Assembly (NCBI GenBank): GCA_949825065.1
Contig: OX463841.1
Span: 19,414,479 to 19,478,478 of the forward strand
Reading direction: 5' to 3'
Length of the DNA: 64,000 nt
From: Odontocerum albicorne
Lineage: Eukaryota; Arthropoda; Insecta; Trichoptera; Odontoceridae
The notes under the pieces were generated by a model. It was not told where the DNA came from and searched no databases. It was given only the letters and a program-made list of their open reading frames with translations. Positions 1 through 11,012 of this stretch are shown one piece after another. Position numbers and translations under genes: made by a program. Each line of letters opens with the position of its first letter. The stretch's first letter is position 1.

Positions 1-570
1 AACTTTCTGCATATTGAGAAAAATATGTTTGGTAATAAAATCGCCGAAAACTTACCAAGGGATGTGAACTACAAATACACTGTCGTAGATCTTCCGATAT
101 GTGATAGTAACGCATTCGAGTCTAGGTGGAGTGTGCTCGTATAGGTAGTGTATGTTATATGTGTGGTATTCATAAAACATCATAAATTTTGATAAGACGT
201 CCCAAAAAAGGTTATCTTTAGGTACTTCCAAAAGCTGCACGTAACTAAAAATACTAGAGAATATCACGTTAAAACTATTTTAATTTGATATTCTCAAAAC
301 AGATTCATTGTCGTATTTCCCCGTGTGTAGTGTTCATATATAATCATAGATAAGACTTCTCAAAAAAAGATTTAATATATTTTATGATTTTAGATAATGT
401 ATTGAATAACTTAGGAATCAGGAGCAGGCTTAATTTACTCAGACTCTTTTGATTAAGTTGTTCCTTTCTTGTGAGTAAGTCAATACATTTCCTGTTGCCT
501 TAAGTACAATTTATTTCGTCCTGATTTATCGGCCGTATTTAAACTCTTTCGACAAAGTTGTCTTTTTGTT
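1..570. other. AT-rich DNA, no supported feature
   Basis: The short open frames here have no recognisable domain and AT-driven composition. I see no repeat copy or RNA gene. Confidence 0.5.
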
Positions 571-574
571 GTGG

Positions 575-770
575 TCGTTACCTGTAACGTATTAACGCGG
601 GGTATAGGGCGCAGGTACAAGCAGAGCACTGTGGAGAGATGACACGACTCGCCCCAGCCCCCGCGGGGTCTCCATGGTGACTTGTAAACAACACAGCCGT
701 GCGGCCCCTGCCCCCTGGCTCCGGGGTGCAGGGCGCCAGTTGACTGCGGCTCGCATACTCCTATATAATA
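575..770. repeat. GC-rich repeat fragment
   Basis: This block is much richer in G and C than everything around it. Read on the minus strand it contains a segment (an AGGGGCC-like stretch, then GTGTTGTTTAC) also seen on the minus strand at about 61695-61760, so it is probably a dispersed repeat, not an exon. A 123-codon minus frame across it (480-851) is best explained by the base composition. The family is not identified. Confidence 0.4.
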
Positions 771-904
771 TGAACGAATATATTCAGAAAATATCCAACA
801 CATTAAACCCATTTTCCGACTAATGCCCGTTAGACATGATGCGATATTCAATATTCCATTGTTTGATTGTGAGCAAAAATTGTACGATATTATTTAAATG
901 TCTC

Positions 905-1110
905 GATATATGTAGCCTAGTTGGTAAGACGACTGCCTTCCAGTTCGGAGGTTGCTGGTTTGATTTCCGCTAGTAGCCAAAAAAAGTTTTGTGGTATAGT
1001 TTTCACTTAAGGCATATTTAACATCTTTATGGTTGGTTAGAAGAAATTGCCACGTTGCAAATAAACTCGCCAGGTTCTACTGTATACAAAGAAATTATGC
1101 TATTTCAGTA
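905..1110 (+). repeat. tRNA-derived SINE, family 1
   Basis: The copy has the shared family architecture. A tRNA-like head (TAGCCTAGTTGGTAAGACG, the A-box region, followed by a decayed GGTTTGATTTCC B-box) is followed by a body with CTTAAGGCATATTTAACATC and GGTTGGTTAGAAG, and a 3' part with CACGTTGCAAATAAACTCGCC and CTGTATACAAAG. At least 20 copies or pieces of this family occur in the window, in both orientations. Confidence 0.85.
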
Positions 1111-1520
1111 TCGACCGTGGATAAAATAGCGCGTGCTCTACACTAACGATACATATTTTTGTGTTTGAAGAAATGTTTGCGATTTTTGGATCGTTTCTAG
1201 CAGCCATTTGAAAAGTATGAAAACATTTCATATATACCTATATGTATGTCTTCAGTGAGATACTGGCAAAATCCTAGTTTACCGGGCACACGAAAAATGA
1301 AAGGCAACAAATCCAGATCCATTAAAATTGTGTATTCAAATTAAATTACCTGTTGTTTTTTCGCAAATTGTGTATTTTATAGATTTCTTGTCATCTGTAA
1401 AGAAAATAAAATAAATACAAATATATACAAAATGATTGTTGTTTGATACACTATCATAAATATCATAATTATGTCTCTTGCGGGGTAGGTAGATAAGACA
1501 TATCTTTATACCCTTCAATC

Positions 1521-1713
1521 CACAACCTCCGAGGCCAACATGTTTTTTGTTGCGATTTCGATTCGCGTTGGTTCCAAGAGTTTAAAAAAAAGTTTTCATG
1601 TCTGGTTTTCTTATTTAAACACCTTTCTGATTGTTTGGAAGTGACAGTCACATAGCAATAAACCCGCCAAGTTGTACTGTATACAACGAAAGCGAAATAC
1701 AATACAATACTTT
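1521..1713 (+). repeat. tRNA-derived SINE, family 1, 5' decayed
   Basis: The B-box region is weak. The body and tail are clear: TTTCTGATTGTTTGGAAG, a CACATAGCAATAAACCCGCC motif and TGTATACAACGAAAGCG, ending in repeated AATAC. It lies 400 bp downstream of another plus-strand copy. Confidence 0.8.
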
Positions 1714-2238
1714 CGCTTCCTCCATATTCTTAAATCTCGTCATACACAATAATTTATTATTAGTGATTCTCAATTTACCTTCTTTGAAACTATTAAAATG
1801 GCTTTTTTAAAAAGAGTGAATCGTGGGTTGGATGTTTTGTGCATTAGTGATTCCATATAAAACAGTTCAAATAAGTACGTGCACGCACGCACACCATACA
1901 CTTTTATATTGTTTGCAATGTGGTCAGAAGTGGAAAATGTCAAACGCTCCATACTTCTGCGTGTTTGACTTTTTATGCGTTTTAGACTTAAACTTCTTCA
2001 TGGGTGGAAGTATGGTGACATCATTATATTTAAAAAGAAAACTTTTGAACAAATTTTTCAAATGGAACTTAAAGGAATCGATCAGGGTGTGAAAGATTCA
2101 AGAGCGGGCAATAGTAACATTTAATGTTTTAATTAAGTGTTTTTCTAACTGCTGGCCATTGTTTTTTAGATAGCTGCCATGTGGAATATATACCATTAAA
2201 TTTTCCCATTTTATTGATTTATAACATATTATATTTTC

Positions 2239-3112
2239 GTTGTATACATTACAATCTGGAGGAGTTATCGCTTCCAACCAACCAAATAGATGTTAAAGAG
2301 ACCTTAAGGGGGTACGAGTATTCTACTCTAGAGGCGGGAATTTCGGGCGTTTTTTAAGACTTAATAATAAAAAAACAAACACATTATTCCTATGCATTTT
2401 TTACAGTTTGTTTATTGATGATTTGAGAATGTACAAAAATAATTTTTAAATAAATTTTTTCTTAATTCAAGATGCTATCAGCTGTTATATCTTGTAAAAA
2501 AGGGGGTAAGCTGATCGACATGATTGAAGCTCTTTCGTAAATTTAAAATTAAATTAATACACAGTTTCTTGATATAAAATATTTTTTCTCTTTGGTACCT
2601 ACTATAGAAAAAAATTGAAAAAAGTGCGGCTGTCTGAAAAAAGTTTCCGTTTTTTACCCTTCTTTAAATATTTTAATTTTAAAAAAATAGTAAAAAAAAT
2701 AGTTTTGAATTTTTCAAGGTAGGAACGATATAAAAACATTTATTAGAGTTTTATAAAAAATTTGAACTCAATCCATTGGATAGAACATGAGATTTTATGT
2801 CGACTAGGTCGAAAAAAGTAGCTTCGAGAAAAACGCGTTTAAAATTTTGAGATTATTGTCTGAGTAATACCGGTGCGGCGTAATTCCTGCCTCATTTATA
2901 GCGATAACTTCGTAAATATTAAGAATTTTAAAATTTTCTTTTGAGAACATATTTTTAAAGGTCTAAAGTTTAAAAATATGCAAAAAAATCAAATTTCTAG
3001 ACTAGAATACCCCCTTAAGGGAAAACCAAACTAAAACCCTGAAATGTAACAATGGGAACCCCGGGTTCCAAGATATGCGTACTAACTAGGCCACGGAGGT
3101 CCTTTGGTAAAT
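2239..3112 (-). repeat. Family 1 SINE split by a TTAA MITE
   Basis: The minus-strand SINE tail (2239-2307, TGTATACATTACAATC then CTTCCAACCAACC) stops at TTAA. The head resumes at 3019 and runs to about 3112, ending in the complement of the A-box (AACTAGGCCACGGAGGTCC). The 707-bp insert at 2308-3014 separates them, and joining the two parts across one TTAA restores the normal SINE order. The SINE is therefore older than the MITE. Confidence 0.85.
2308..3014. mobile_element. TTAA-flanked MITE (piggyBac-type target)
   Basis: A TTAA stands on each side (2304-2307 and 3015-3018). The ends are inverted: the left begins GGGGGTA...TTCTACTCTAG and the right, complemented, begins GGGGGTATTCTAGTCTAG. 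The interior is AT-rich with no coding frame, so this is a non-autonomous element. TTAA duplication is the hallmark of the piggyBac superfamily, but the GGGGGTA ends differ from the usual CCC-type ends, so the superfamily is inferred. The left end carries six extra bases (CGAGTA) relative to the right end. Confidence 0.8.
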
Positions 3113-3119
3113 AGGATCC

Positions 3120-5800
3120 AATAAAAATAAAAACTAAATATTTAAGATATTTTTTATGGATCACAAAATTAAGTTTATTTTTTCTTAATATGGTATATGT
3201 TATACCAGGGTTTCCTACATTTTTTTGGCTCACCACCCCATTTTCAAAGATATTGTTTTTCATCGACTTCCTCGAGAACACTTTATCTTTATCTCAACTA
3301 ATAATTAAATTGTAACTGTGTCTGCATTATAATGTTTGAATTTCACATTTTTTGAAACAGTCCAATAGTGATTTAAGACACATTTTTGTAGTATTGTACA
3401 GTAAACATGACAAAACATCACTGCTGCTGCGAGCTGGACTCGTAAGAACCCGCGTATGTTGAAAGTGCGTGCATCTATAATATATACGAGTACATGCTAA
3501 CACTCGCTTTTTAAGACCTGTCATCTTGTTTTTTTGACAATTCGGTCGAACTTGCATTTTATAATGTACGTTTTCTTGGAAAATAAATCCATTGGTTGAA
3601 AGATGTGAAGATATGTCCTCTCTACCTACTCCAAAAGAGACATGGTGTGTTGGTATGTATGTACTTATACATATCAATATAATCGGATATCAATCAATAT
3701 AATGTACTAGTAATATCTTCGAGTCATGTTTTTATTCGAGGCCTTTAATTTGATAAAAAGAGATTAAAATATTTAATTGATTTGAGGCATTACTTGTTAT
3801 AATTTGAATCAATTTTCATTTCTCGAGTTGTTTTCTGGAAGCAATCCATTGAGTTAAGCGGAAACACCTTGTGCTAATTATTTCAAGCGATTCATTCTGA
3901 AAACAAATAGGTCCAGAAAGTAAAACATACTCGAGTTGTCCTAATCTCTGTTGTTATTGGTCTCGATATGCCCGATATTCGTGCTGGGTTACTTCTCGAT
4001 TCACGATTTTTTTCCAACAATCATCCCCACATACTAAATGTGCAAAAGCGTAAAATTCACCAACAGTTTTCTTCTTTTTGCACTAGATTATTGATATGTT
4101 TTTTTTCTACATTATTCCAGGGATGTGGATTCTCAGCTATTGCTCCATCTCTATGGGGGTCTGTCTGGTGGTCGTCTTTCTTCGATGCAGCCATGAGTGA
4201 CTATGCGGGCAATTCTTGTCATATTTATTTTTTTAACGTGATCCCGTCCTATCTATGTTATCTTTCGAATTGTCCCGTATTAAAAACTGCTACAGCTATT
4301 GATAAAATACCCTTTATAATGCCGAAGATAAACTGTATCAAAAGACAAACAAAAATAATGTATACACAGTGTTTGTGCCTAACCAGTTTATTGTTCGAAA
4401 TAACCTTAGTGTGCACGCGATTTGCCTTTTCTTTGACACATTAATTCCAGCACCCTGCTTCTGAATGAACTCCTCCCAATGTGGAAATGGCTGTGCCAAG
4501 GATCTTCGGATTATATTTTGGTCCAATGCGCGCAGTACAACAATAACCTGTAGCTAATTTTCATAATCTTTCTGTTTCAGGGTCCTTGCGCCGAACAGGT
4601 GTTAAGTGCTTTTCAGAAATTCGAGAAATTGTCATTGTTTTATGCCACACATTGATTACCCTTGATAGAAAAGCTTTCTAGTCTAAAAACCAACGAAATT
4701 TAAGCGATAATATATAGAACAATTGCATGACAAAATATACCGGCATTTTCATCAAGTCCCGTTGTTTAGCATTATTATACATTACAAGGTTAAGAGTTGT
4801 TGATCTAAATTATTCTCCAATAATATATACAAAAAGGTTCCAACTTACTAAGTGCATTTTTTTTGTTAATTTGAATTATGGAATAAGTAAATAAATATAC
4901 ATATATGGTACGTAAGTTGCACGATTAAATTGCGTCTTTTTTATGCTATATAAGCCATTAAAAGCAACGCTAGGTTTCCTCAAATATTAAAAAATAGGTG
5001 GAAATTGCTTTGAATTATTTTTGCATTTATAATTGTGTGTTCATTTAACATTCTTACAGTGTGTTCATTTAACATTATATTTATTTTCAAGTACCTCATT
5101 AAAATTTTCATAGTTTGCTTGGAGCTTTTGACAGAACTTTTGCTCGAATAATTTTCTTCTTTTAGTTATCGAATTCTTCAACTAATTATTTAAATTATTT
5201 TATGCGAAGTAGTTAACTATTGTATTAATTTTTCTACTGAATTTAATTTTTGTATATTTAATAACCTGTGCCAGTATTTATAATTGATAATTACAATATA
5301 TGAGGAAGATATTATATTTATCATCTTAATGTTAGATTTTTTTGTTAAATACTTTTTTTCCACAAATCCCCAATTTTTTTTCGAAGTAGACGTAAAAAAT
5401 GCCTTAATCCATTTTTTTCAGGTGGAAAATCTCGTTGTATAATTTTAACATATGAACGATTTCTCGTCATCTTCACCTGTATCAATATTCTATATTCCAT
5501 TTAATTTTCTGTCAAGTTTTACAATCTTCTATTTGGGTAAATTATTTCTCTTCTAGCCTTGTCGTTTAATTTCTAATTCAAATAATTGGTACGAGAAAAT
5601 CATTGAATACAACAAAATAAAATATTTATATATGTCAAAGACCTCGCATCTTTCATTTTTGTTTAGAATACATTGTAACTTACCTAGTTTTTATTGTTAC
5701 ATGGATGTGAAATCGATTGAGTCTAAAACCCAGCTGTCATCTTAGTATTTCTCGGATAGATGTTAATTTCAAACGAACTAAAAATTTGAAGTAGAATTAT
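3120..5800. other. 2.7 kb without supported features
   Basis: Open frames of 116 codons (3327-3677, minus) and 158 codons (3968-4444, plus) show no domain, signal or family that I recognise, and no homologous repeat elsewhere in the window. A short direct duplication of GTGTGTTCATTTAACATT lies at about 5035-5083. A host exon or unknown repeat cannot be excluded. Confidence 0.4.
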
Positions 5801-5811
5801 ATTATTAAGAA

Positions 5812-6190
5812 AGATAATAACTAAGCGAATTTTTCGGCCACTGTTTACCCACATTGTTTTAGTGATTTTTATTCGTAATTTTGAAGATGGAGCATATTAA
5901 ATTGTTTTTCGGTGTTTGATTATTTTATACTACCGCAAAGGAAAAAATACGACACAAAAAAAATCATACGTATAGTGTATGGTGGCGATGTAGCAAGCGT
6001 TCATGTGTGTAAATTTTAGTTTAAAAAATCTGTAATTATGATACAACACTCGAAGATGGTGTCTGTTCTGGAAAGCACCATGAATGACGACCAAATCAAG
6101 GCATGGATCGAGAATAACCAGCGTTTCACGATACGAGAGATTACAGTGGTACTAAAAACGTCCACGAGCATTATGTGAAACTTGATTATT
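5812..6190 (+). mobile_element. mariner 5' relic (family with HSKMVS motif)
   Basis: This is the 5' untranslated part and N-terminal coding remnant of a mariner transposase. The readable peptide includes HSKMVSVLES, NDDQIKAWIENNQRFTIREI and VVLKTSTS, which matches the second helix-turn-helix region of mariner-type transposases. The catalytic part is missing. The leader (TTTTCGGCCACTGTTTACCC, then a poly-A-rich CGACACAAAAAAAATC and GGTGGCGATG) is shared with relics at 10065-10770 and, inverted, 28775-29330, which defines one local family. Confidence 0.7.
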
Positions 6191-6199
6191 TGAATCGCT

Positions 6200-6990
6200 A
6201 CGAATTCGACCTAAAAGTACCAAATTATTTAAATCTTTTTTACCAACTCCATCTTGTAATGTCTTCGGCATCTCATACATTTAAATTCTATTCTTAGTTT
6301 CCACTTATACAACTTATGGTAAATTAATCACCAAAATATTTTCATCTCAATTGATCGTTAAAAGGCCTGGGTTCCTGCGTTAATGTTTCGATTTCCTATG
6401 CCTGATCCTCGCTATCACCAGCCTGGGTCTATTCACTTTTATATATAGGTATCTCCCAGGATATCCCTCTCTTATATTTTGGCTAACACAGTCACCTTAT
6501 TTATCCCCACAGTCTCTCTAGTGTCATCTTTACACTTTTTGAAAGTCTGGTCTGATTGTGGATCGTGACTTTCTGTGAATGTGTTCCAGTTTATCTAGGG
6601 AACACTTTTTTTTATAAATTTAAGACTTTTGTGATATTCAATGAAGAACGCAATGAGGATTTGACTAGTATGTAGCTCTAGTTACTACAAAGAAACTGCA
6701 AATATTTATTTCTCGTTGTACAGTTGATTTTAAATTTACGTAAATTATCGTATTTTGGCTGAGTTTGCTCTTAGTATGTAAATTGTAAATACTTTTTTTG
6801 GTTCACAAAGCAATTTTTTAAATTAAGTTACTTTGATCTTAATTTGTCTCCCACGATATAAACAACTTTTAAATTATATAGCCTACTAAAGGTAATTATT
6901 ATATAGCCTACTAAAGGTAATTTTCAATAGTAAGTTTTAAAAATAGATATGAAAATTTATATTCCACGTTAAGGGATTTTACTTTCAATG
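6200..6990. other. Unassigned AT-rich stretch with a 2 x 25 bp repeat
   Basis: A 25-bp direct duplication (TATAGCCTACTAAAGGTAAT) lies at about 6872-6922. On the minus strand, GTGACTGTGTTAGCCAA at about 6480-6497 is also present in each unit of the 106/112-bp array at 47.6-48.3 kb. Nothing else is supported. Confidence 0.4.
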
Positions 6991-6993
6991 ATT

Positions 6994-7192
6994 TCCGCTG
7001 TGGTCTGGTTGGTAAGATACCTGTGTTTGCACCCGGGATGTGCGGGTTCGATTCCCATTGGTCCCCGGATTTTTCAAAAACGAGCTTCAATCTGGATTTA
7101 ACTTAAGACTTATTTAACACATTTCCGGTTGGTTGGAAGAGATTACTACATGGCAATAAGCCTGTCACGTTCTACTACAACAACAGTTTTAC
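6994..7192 (+). repeat. tRNA-derived SINE, family 1
   Basis: The head reads CTGTGGTCTGGTTGGTAAGA and has a well-preserved B-box (GCGGGTTCGATTCCC). The body contains CTTAAGACTTATTTAACAC and GGTTGGTTGGAAGAG. The 3' part contains ACATGGCAATAAGCCTG. This is one of the better preserved copies. Confidence 0.88.
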
Positions 7193-7335
7193 ACAAAAAA
7201 ACGATTTAAAACTTTAAAAAATCCGATGAAATATGTTACAAAGGATCAACACATGGGTTAATTTTAAAAAGATTTCAAAATACAAGAAAGAAAAAGACGA
7301 AGTACACATAATTTTTCTACATAATCCCCTGCTTT

Positions 7336-8338
7336 AGAAATGCATTCTTCTCAGCGGATCGGTAGTTTTTTTATCCCGACATTAAAAAGAAGTGGGTTGT
7401 GTCAGCAGCCAATTGTGCATAAACCCCTCTACTCCATCGTCGTCGTTGAATCGTTGGCATCTCAGAGGTTCTTTCAGTGGCCCAAAGATATGAAAGTCGC
7501 AAGGCGATATATCAGGGCTATAGGAAAGGTGTTCCAGTCGTGTCCAACTCATTTCCTCCAATTATTCGCATCTTACAGCTGCAGTACGGAACCTCACGTT
7601 GTCATGGAGAATAATCACTTCCTCGTATCGGTTGGTCACTCAAAAGCTCGCTGTAGTACGCCGCATTGATGGTGTGACGATCGTGTAAAAAATCAATGTG
7701 CAAAATGCTGCGCCGGTTCCAAAAAATGGTCGCAAGCACCTTACCAGCTGACAGCCGAGTCTTGGCTTTCACAAGGGCTGTCTCATCCTTCTTTTTCCAC
7801 TCCATCCTGGCTTGTTTCGACTCGGGCGTATAGTGGTGTACCCAAGTTTCATCGCGATAACGATGCGACTCAAAAATGTGTTCCCTTCTTGTGCAAACCA
7901 CGCCAAGAGCCACTCACAGACGTGCAAACGTGCCAACTTTTCTTCTGCAGTCAAAAGACTTTGGGACCCATCGAGCAGACATTTTATGGAATCCTAGGTC
8001 CTTTTTGATTATGGATTGAGTGCTTTATAACTTATTCCTATCTCAGAACAAATTTCGGAAACCGTCAAACGTCGATCGCCTTCCAGAAGACCACGAATGG
8101 TGTTAATGTTTTGTCCGGTAATGCTCGTCCGTAGGCGACGATCATGGCTCTCGTTTTCGACCCCTTCACGGCCTTTCGTAAACTCCTTATGTCAGGCAAA
8201 CACACGGGGCTTTGACAGTGTTTGATCCCCGAAGTGTGCCGTCAGTCTTCGCAGAATTTCGGCCAGTTTTACGTCTTCACGAGCGAGAAACTTGATAATT
8301 ATGCTTTGCGCAATCGACGTGTGCATCTCTTTCTCAGA
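7336..8338 (-). pseudogene. mariner (DD34D) transposase pseudogene
   Basis: Read on the minus strand, the frame begins MSEKEMHTSIAQSIIIKF and continues through an N-terminal helix-turn-helix with AEILRRLTAHFGDQTLSK, FAxHKEFTKGREGV and GLLEGDRRLTVSEI. The catalytic domain shows the first aspartate in DETWVHHYTPESK (about 7845), FWNRRSILHIDFL, the second in ILHDNVRF (about 7600) and the third in YSPDISPCDFHIF (about 7515). The C-terminus with FNDDDGVEGF follows. Frameshifts and stop codons break it (a stop follows GSDYSP, and another lies just after the second motif), so it is inactive. The NARPH box has decayed to NVRF. Neither inverted repeat was located with confidence. Confidence 0.88.
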
Positions 8339-8352
8339 CATCGTGTGCCATG

Positions 8353-8450
8353 CTAATGACGGAATCTGCCAAGGCCGGCTGACAGCTCTCTCCACTCCTG
8401 ATATCCTAACCCAACACTCCTCGAGGCGGCCGCACACTCCGTTTAAAACT
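8353..8450. repeat. Block shared with 9397-9484
   Basis: About 90 bp including CTCCACTCCTGATATCCTAA, CACTCCTCGAGGCGGCCGC and CTCCGTTTAAAA recurs almost identically at 9397-9484. It sits immediately upstream of the mariner start codon here, and directly against a mariner C-terminus there. It may be mariner 5' sequence left by internal deletion, or a separate repeat. Confidence 0.7.
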
Positions 8451-8505
8451 CGCAACCTCCGGGCTAAGAGACAAACGTCTTATCAACTAAACCACAGAGG
8501 TGCAT
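8450..8505 (-). repeat. SINE family 1 head, fragment
   Basis: The complement of the tRNA-like head is readable (CAACCTCCGGGCTAAGAGAC to AACTAAACCACAGAGGTGC). The body is missing. A plus-strand copy starts about 20 bp away, giving a head-to-head arrangement. Confidence 0.75.
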
Positions 8506-8524
8506 ATCTTGTTATGTGAATAAA

Positions 8525-8740
8525 TGACCTCCTTATCCACTTGGTAAGACATCTGTCAATCACCCTGGGGGAGCGGTTCATATACCCTTTATACGCAGAA
8601 TAAAAGAAGGATTCCAGTTTGATTTTCACTTAATTTCTCTCTAACAGCTGTCTGTTGATCGGAAGATATTTCCACGTGATAATAAGTTCACCAGGTTTTT
8701 CTGTGCACCACGAAAGTGTAATTCAATAATACAATGTCAA
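8525..8740 (+). repeat. tRNA-derived SINE, family 1
   Basis: The head GACCTCCTTATCCACTTGGT has a degraded B-box. The body contains GATCGGAAGATATTTCCACG, and the end contains CACCAGGTTTTTCTGTGCAC and ACGAAAGTGTAATTC. Confidence 0.8.
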
Positions 8741-9162
8741 AATTAAACTACATTTATCGCAGGTTAACTAATACAAGAAGGTATCTGTATTATTTATTTT
8801 TAATAAGGCTACACCAAGATGGTTAATATTCCCTGTTTCGGCAATTTTGAACACTAAAGACAAAATATACGTAATATAAATGACCTTTTCCCCTCCCCCT
8901 TTCGTAGCATCTATCATCATTATAGACGGAGCATCAGGATGCAACGTGGGGCCGGGGCCACATTATCTCTTCCACTTTCCTTGTAATTTACTTTCCTCTT
9001 GTACCTCATTTTGTCAACGAAAAAAAAGCAAGTCTTTATATTAAGCGATGAATCTTTTTTCATAATAATACTATATTTTTACTTTGTTTTTAATATATAG
9101 GTACCTATAGTATAACATCCATCCATACATATGATATGAATACATAAAACAAAGTTTATCTA

Positions 9163-9396
9163 GAGGGTCATCTAGAAAGTAAGGTTACAACATTTATTTA
9201 GGATCGAAAAATCCTTGTATTTAATTGAAATTCACAGGATACTTCACAAATATATTAAACTATTTTTCAACGTAATCGCCGTCGAGATCGACACATTTCT
9301 GTAGTCGGGGCACCAGCTTTTGTATGCCAGTGTCATAGACCTCCGCCGCCAGCTCTTTCAGCCACTTCTTCACAGCTTACTCGACCTCCTGATCGA
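9163..9396 (-). pseudogene. mariner transposase C-terminus, relic
   Basis: On the minus strand the peptide reads VKKWLKELAAEVYDTG, IQKLVPRLQKCVDLDG and DYVEK followed by a stop, which is the conserved C-terminal end of a mariner-type transposase. The downstream AT-rich segment ends in TTACTTTCTAGATGACC, a plausible terminal inverted repeat. The catalytic domain is absent, and the piece joins directly to the block shared with 8353-8450, so most of the element has been deleted. This is a different mariner lineage from the 38.3-kb copy. Confidence 0.82.
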
Positions 9397-9484
9397 TGGA
9401 ATCTGCTGAGGTCGGCCGACCGTTCTCTCCACTCCTGATATCCTAACCCAACACTCCTCGAGGCGGCCGCGCGCTCCGTTTAAA
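9397..9484. repeat. Block shared with 8353-8450
   Basis: This is the second copy of the ~90-bp block with CTCGAGGCGGCCGC. It contains GC-rich restriction-site-like sequence (CTCGAG and GCGGCCGC) that stands out from the AT-rich surroundings. Its copy at 8.4 kb differs at scattered positions, so it is natural divergence and not an assembly artefact or vector join. Confidence 0.7.
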
Positions 9485-9489
9485 ATTAC

Positions 9490-10060
9490 GCGCTCTAAAA
9501 AAAATGTCTCATTTATATTTGATCAACCCTCGTAAGTCCTAAGGCTTAAAATTTTCGAGTATTCGTTTTTCCCTACTTTTGTCTACATATTTTATTAATC
9601 AATATTTTTGTTCGAAACACATTGGCTAACGATATAACATATACTCGTAAATAAATGTGGAATTTTGTTCTGATTATTTTTTTGCAAAAAAAATAATATA
9701 ATTTCTATAGCGCTGTTACGCAATTCAATACCATCCAATTAAATTTATTAATTAAATGTACAATAGATTATCAACGTTACTCCGTAAATGCAGATGGATT
9801 TAGACCAGAAAGTGAATTAAAACTGAGATTTCAATAATTTATGCTTGGTTAGCTTTCTATCAGACCATTAGTATTGGAATTACTACCTGAGATGTTCGAA
9901 CAGGTATCGTAAGTACTTTGACTTGGTAATAATCAGGGCTGTAAGTAGTTCAGGGATTCTAAAGAAAACCTTAAATGTCGAAGCTTTTAGAATCTTCAAA
10001 TTCTGGTAAGTTATAAAATTTTTGTTGCTAACTTCATTCCAAATGTACTGAATATATATT
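9490..10060. other. AT-rich, no supported feature
   Basis: No coding domain or known repeat is seen. One TACTCGTA octamer lies at 9642-9649. Confidence 0.45.
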
Positions 10061-10064
10061 ATTA

Positions 10065-10770
10065 TGAAAGCTAATAGCGTTTTTTTTTCGGTCATTATTT
10101 ACCCAAATTGTTTTTTTTTGCGTCATATTGAAGATGAAAAAACTAAAGTGGTTTTTCGATACTTGTTGCTTTTTACAACTGAAATGAAAAAATGCGACAC
10201 AATCCAAAAAAAATTAAGTACAATTAGTTACACAAGTTAAGTACAAAAAATTAAGTACGGCGACGATGCAGTGAGCGATTGTGTGTGTAAAATGTGGTTT
10301 GAAATTTCCAAAATGGTGGTACGACACTCCAAGATGGTGTCCACTCTGGAAGATCAATTATTACTGATGACGACTAAATCAAGGTTTTGATCGAGAATAC
10401 GAATGAAACGTTTTTGTGACAAGTGGATCGTCGACGAAAAGTGGATCGTCGACAATGATGTCGAGGAGAAGAGATCGTGAGGTAAGCGAGGTGAACCACT
10501 TATAATCATCCCAAAGGCAGGTATTCATGGTGTGTATCTGGGATTGGAAGGGAATCGTCTACTACGAGTTACTCTCATATAACCAGATTACCAATTCAGA
10601 GAAACACTGCTTGTAATTGGACCAATTGAAGGTAGCAATTGACCGGAAGTGTCTTGAATTATCCTTTAGGAAAATAGTCATATTTCACCAGGACCCGGTA
10701 TTATTTAACTGCTGGGCTGGGATGTCCTTCCCCACCAAGCTGTATTCGCCGGACCATGCATGCATTATAT
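10065..10770 (+). mobile_element. mariner relic with internal deletions
   Basis: The leader (AGCGTTTTTTTTTCGGTCAT, then GGCGACGATGCAGTGAGCG) matches the relics at 5.8 and 29 kb. Peptide pieces in shifting frames include VRHSKMVSTLE, VEEKRSW, KRGEPLIIIPKAG, IWDWKGIVYYELLSYNQ, LDQLKVAIDRK, KIVIFHQD and GWDVLP. These appear in the order expected for a mariner transposase from the region before the catalytic core to the third acidic motif. Several stop codons and frameshifts are present, and the first catalytic aspartate region is deleted. Confidence 0.8.
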
Positions 10771-10799
10771 AATAAAATGACATCTTAATATAAAAATAA

Positions 10800-11012
10800 C
10801 GACGACCGCCTTGGTCTAGTTGGTAAGACATCTATATCTCAACCCGGAAGTTACGGGTTCAAATCCTGTTAGAACCCAGATTTTTTTTTAATTATTCGGA
10901 TCTGGTTTTCACGCAAGGCCTCTTTAACATATTTCTGGTTAGTTGGAAGAGATTTCCACATGGCAATAAACACGCCGGGTTGTACTGTATACAATGAAAT
11001 TATAATACAATA
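10800..11012 (+). repeat. tRNA-derived SINE, family 1, full length
   Basis: The order is CCGCCTTGGTCTAGTTGGTA, a B-box (ACGGGTTCAAATCCTGTT), AACCCAGATTTTTT, GGTTTTCACGCAAGGCCTC, GGTTAGTTGGAAGAG, ACATGGCAATAAACACGCC and GTACTGTATACAATG. The terminal AATAC repeat is followed by CGAGTA (octamer at 11011-11018), as if six bases had been added at its end. Confidence 0.88.

Noticed and set aside
480..851. 123-codon minus frame in a GC-rich block
   Set aside because: The block is partly shared with 61.7 kb and looks like a dispersed repeat. Composition alone can keep the frame open.
3968..4444. 158-codon plus frame
   Set aside because: Cysteine- and phenylalanine-rich with no recognised family, signal or splice context. 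Left as unassigned.
7340..7997. Plus-strand frames of 109 and 61 codons
   Set aside because: Antisense shadows of the minus-strand mariner transposase pseudogene.
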